A stretch of DNA of 50,810 nucleotides, taken from the NCBI GenBank assembly GCA_020351875.1, contig CP070671.1, forward strand, positions 706,415 through 757,224. Reading direction: 5' to 3'. Position numbers and translations under genes: made by a program. Position 1 is the first letter of the stretch, and each line of letters opens with the position of its first letter. Below the pieces are notes generated by a model. That model made no database searches. It was not told the origin of the DNA and saw nothing but the letters and a program-made list of their open reading frames with translations. This document shows, piece by piece, positions 50,509-50,810 of the stretch. Source of the stretch: Chromatiales bacterium. Lineage in GTDB: Bacteria > Pseudomonadota > Gammaproteobacteria > Steroidobacterales > GCA-2729495.

Positions 50509-50810
50509 CTATTCCCCTTTGGCCGTTCGCTTCGGCCACCTGTGTCTATCGATACGGGCCATCGGGATGGGTTCGGGCGTTTGCCCCGTCTCACCCTGCT
50601 CCGGCATGGCTTCCAGCACGTCCGCGAGACCCGAGACAGTAGGAGATTCGAACAGAGACAGCAAAGAGATTTCCACGCCGAGCTGATCGCGGATGCGGGC
50701 GATCAGCCGGGTGGCCAGCAGCGAGTGCCCGCCCAGCGCAAAGAAGTCCTCGTGCACCGCCACCCGCTCCAGCCCCAGCAATTCCGCCCACAGCCCCGCC
50801 AGCCGCCGCT
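50509..50810 (-). CDS. Nonribosomal peptide synthetase, C-terminal carrier (PCP) domain, continues beyond window
   Basis: About 100 residues, open at the window edge. [20 protein letters not shown], then [20 protein letters not shown] is a peptidyl carrier domain, with the phosphopantetheine Ser in GGHSLLA. It is followed by [18 protein letters not shown] and a ~35-residue tail ending KRTAKGE. There is no thioesterase or reductase after the carrier, so the product must be released by another protein or passed on. The gene ends one base before folE. Confidence 0.9.
   Translation of the reverse strand, partial: RRLAGLWAELLGLERVAVHEDFFALGGHSLLATRLIARIRDQLGVEISLLSLFESPTVSGLADVLEAMPEQGETGQTPEPIPMARIDRHRWPKRTAKGE

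Noticed and set aside
1..50810. CRISPR arrays, tRNA or rRNA genes, prophage or transposase genes
   Set aside because: No regularly spaced repeats, cloverleaf-type sequences, rRNA signatures or recombinase motifs were found by eye. A tRNAscan or covariance search would be decisive.

Overview
The window is GC-rich, densely coded DNA from a gammaproteobacterium. The evidence is a CysB-type regulator, MlaA, a FleQ-type regulator, the flhF-flhG-fliA gene order and a DUF2802 gene. Small REP-like hairpins and the overall gene mix suggest a Xanthomonadales/Chromatiales-like, probably marine or environmental, lineage. That placement is inference. I see no CRISPR array, rRNA, tRNA, phage or transposase gene.

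Layout. 1-5 kb: the 3' end of a carotenoid oxygenase, two stand-alone periplasmic binding proteins, and an alpha/beta hydrolase-MlaA operon. 5-12 kb: a lipoprotein, a Tat-exported DUF1838 protein, FKBP isomerase, a small ABM monooxygenase, photolyase, universal stress protein and an AraC regulator. 12-19.5 kb: a collapsed flagellar cluster. fliH, fliI, fliA and the DUF2802 gene are intact, but between them lie only scraps of fliJ, flhF and flhG. An HDOD-GGDEF protein and a FleQ-like regulator without its receiver domain follow. 19.5-27.6 kb: stress protein, secreted protein of unknown function, methionine aminotransferase/omega-amidase pair, DUF1761 protein, class I amidotransferase and a CopA-CopZ copper export pair. 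27.6-34.3 kb: a probable catabolic block (two MFS transporters, aldehyde dehydrogenase, SDR, second DUF1838 protein), with two copies of a 107-bp palindromic repeat either side of the SDR gene. 34.5-38.6 kb: paraoxonase-like protein, heme O synthase, EamA transporter and a Tat-signal aminotransferase.

38.7-47.7 kb is a sulfur-assimilation and siroheme block: cysH, cysB, then one tightly coupled operon cysG-cysK-hemA'-hemC'D'-hemB-hemL. From cysK onward the junctions are GTGA, ATGA, a 13-nt overlap and GTGA. The operon carries a complete C5 route from glutamyl-tRNA to siroheme. Two of its enzymes are very unusual: a short glutamyl-tRNA reductase-like protein, and a HemC-like protein fused to a shortened HemD-like domain. 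In the latter the cysteine that normally holds the dipyrromethane cofactor appears to be alanine. This is my strongest candidate for an undescribed system.

47.7-50.8 kb: an orphan ribbon-helix-helix protein with a clear terminator, a PhoX/DUF839-like lipoprotein, and folE, whose start codon lies one base after the stop codon of a nonribosomal peptide synthetase that runs off the window.
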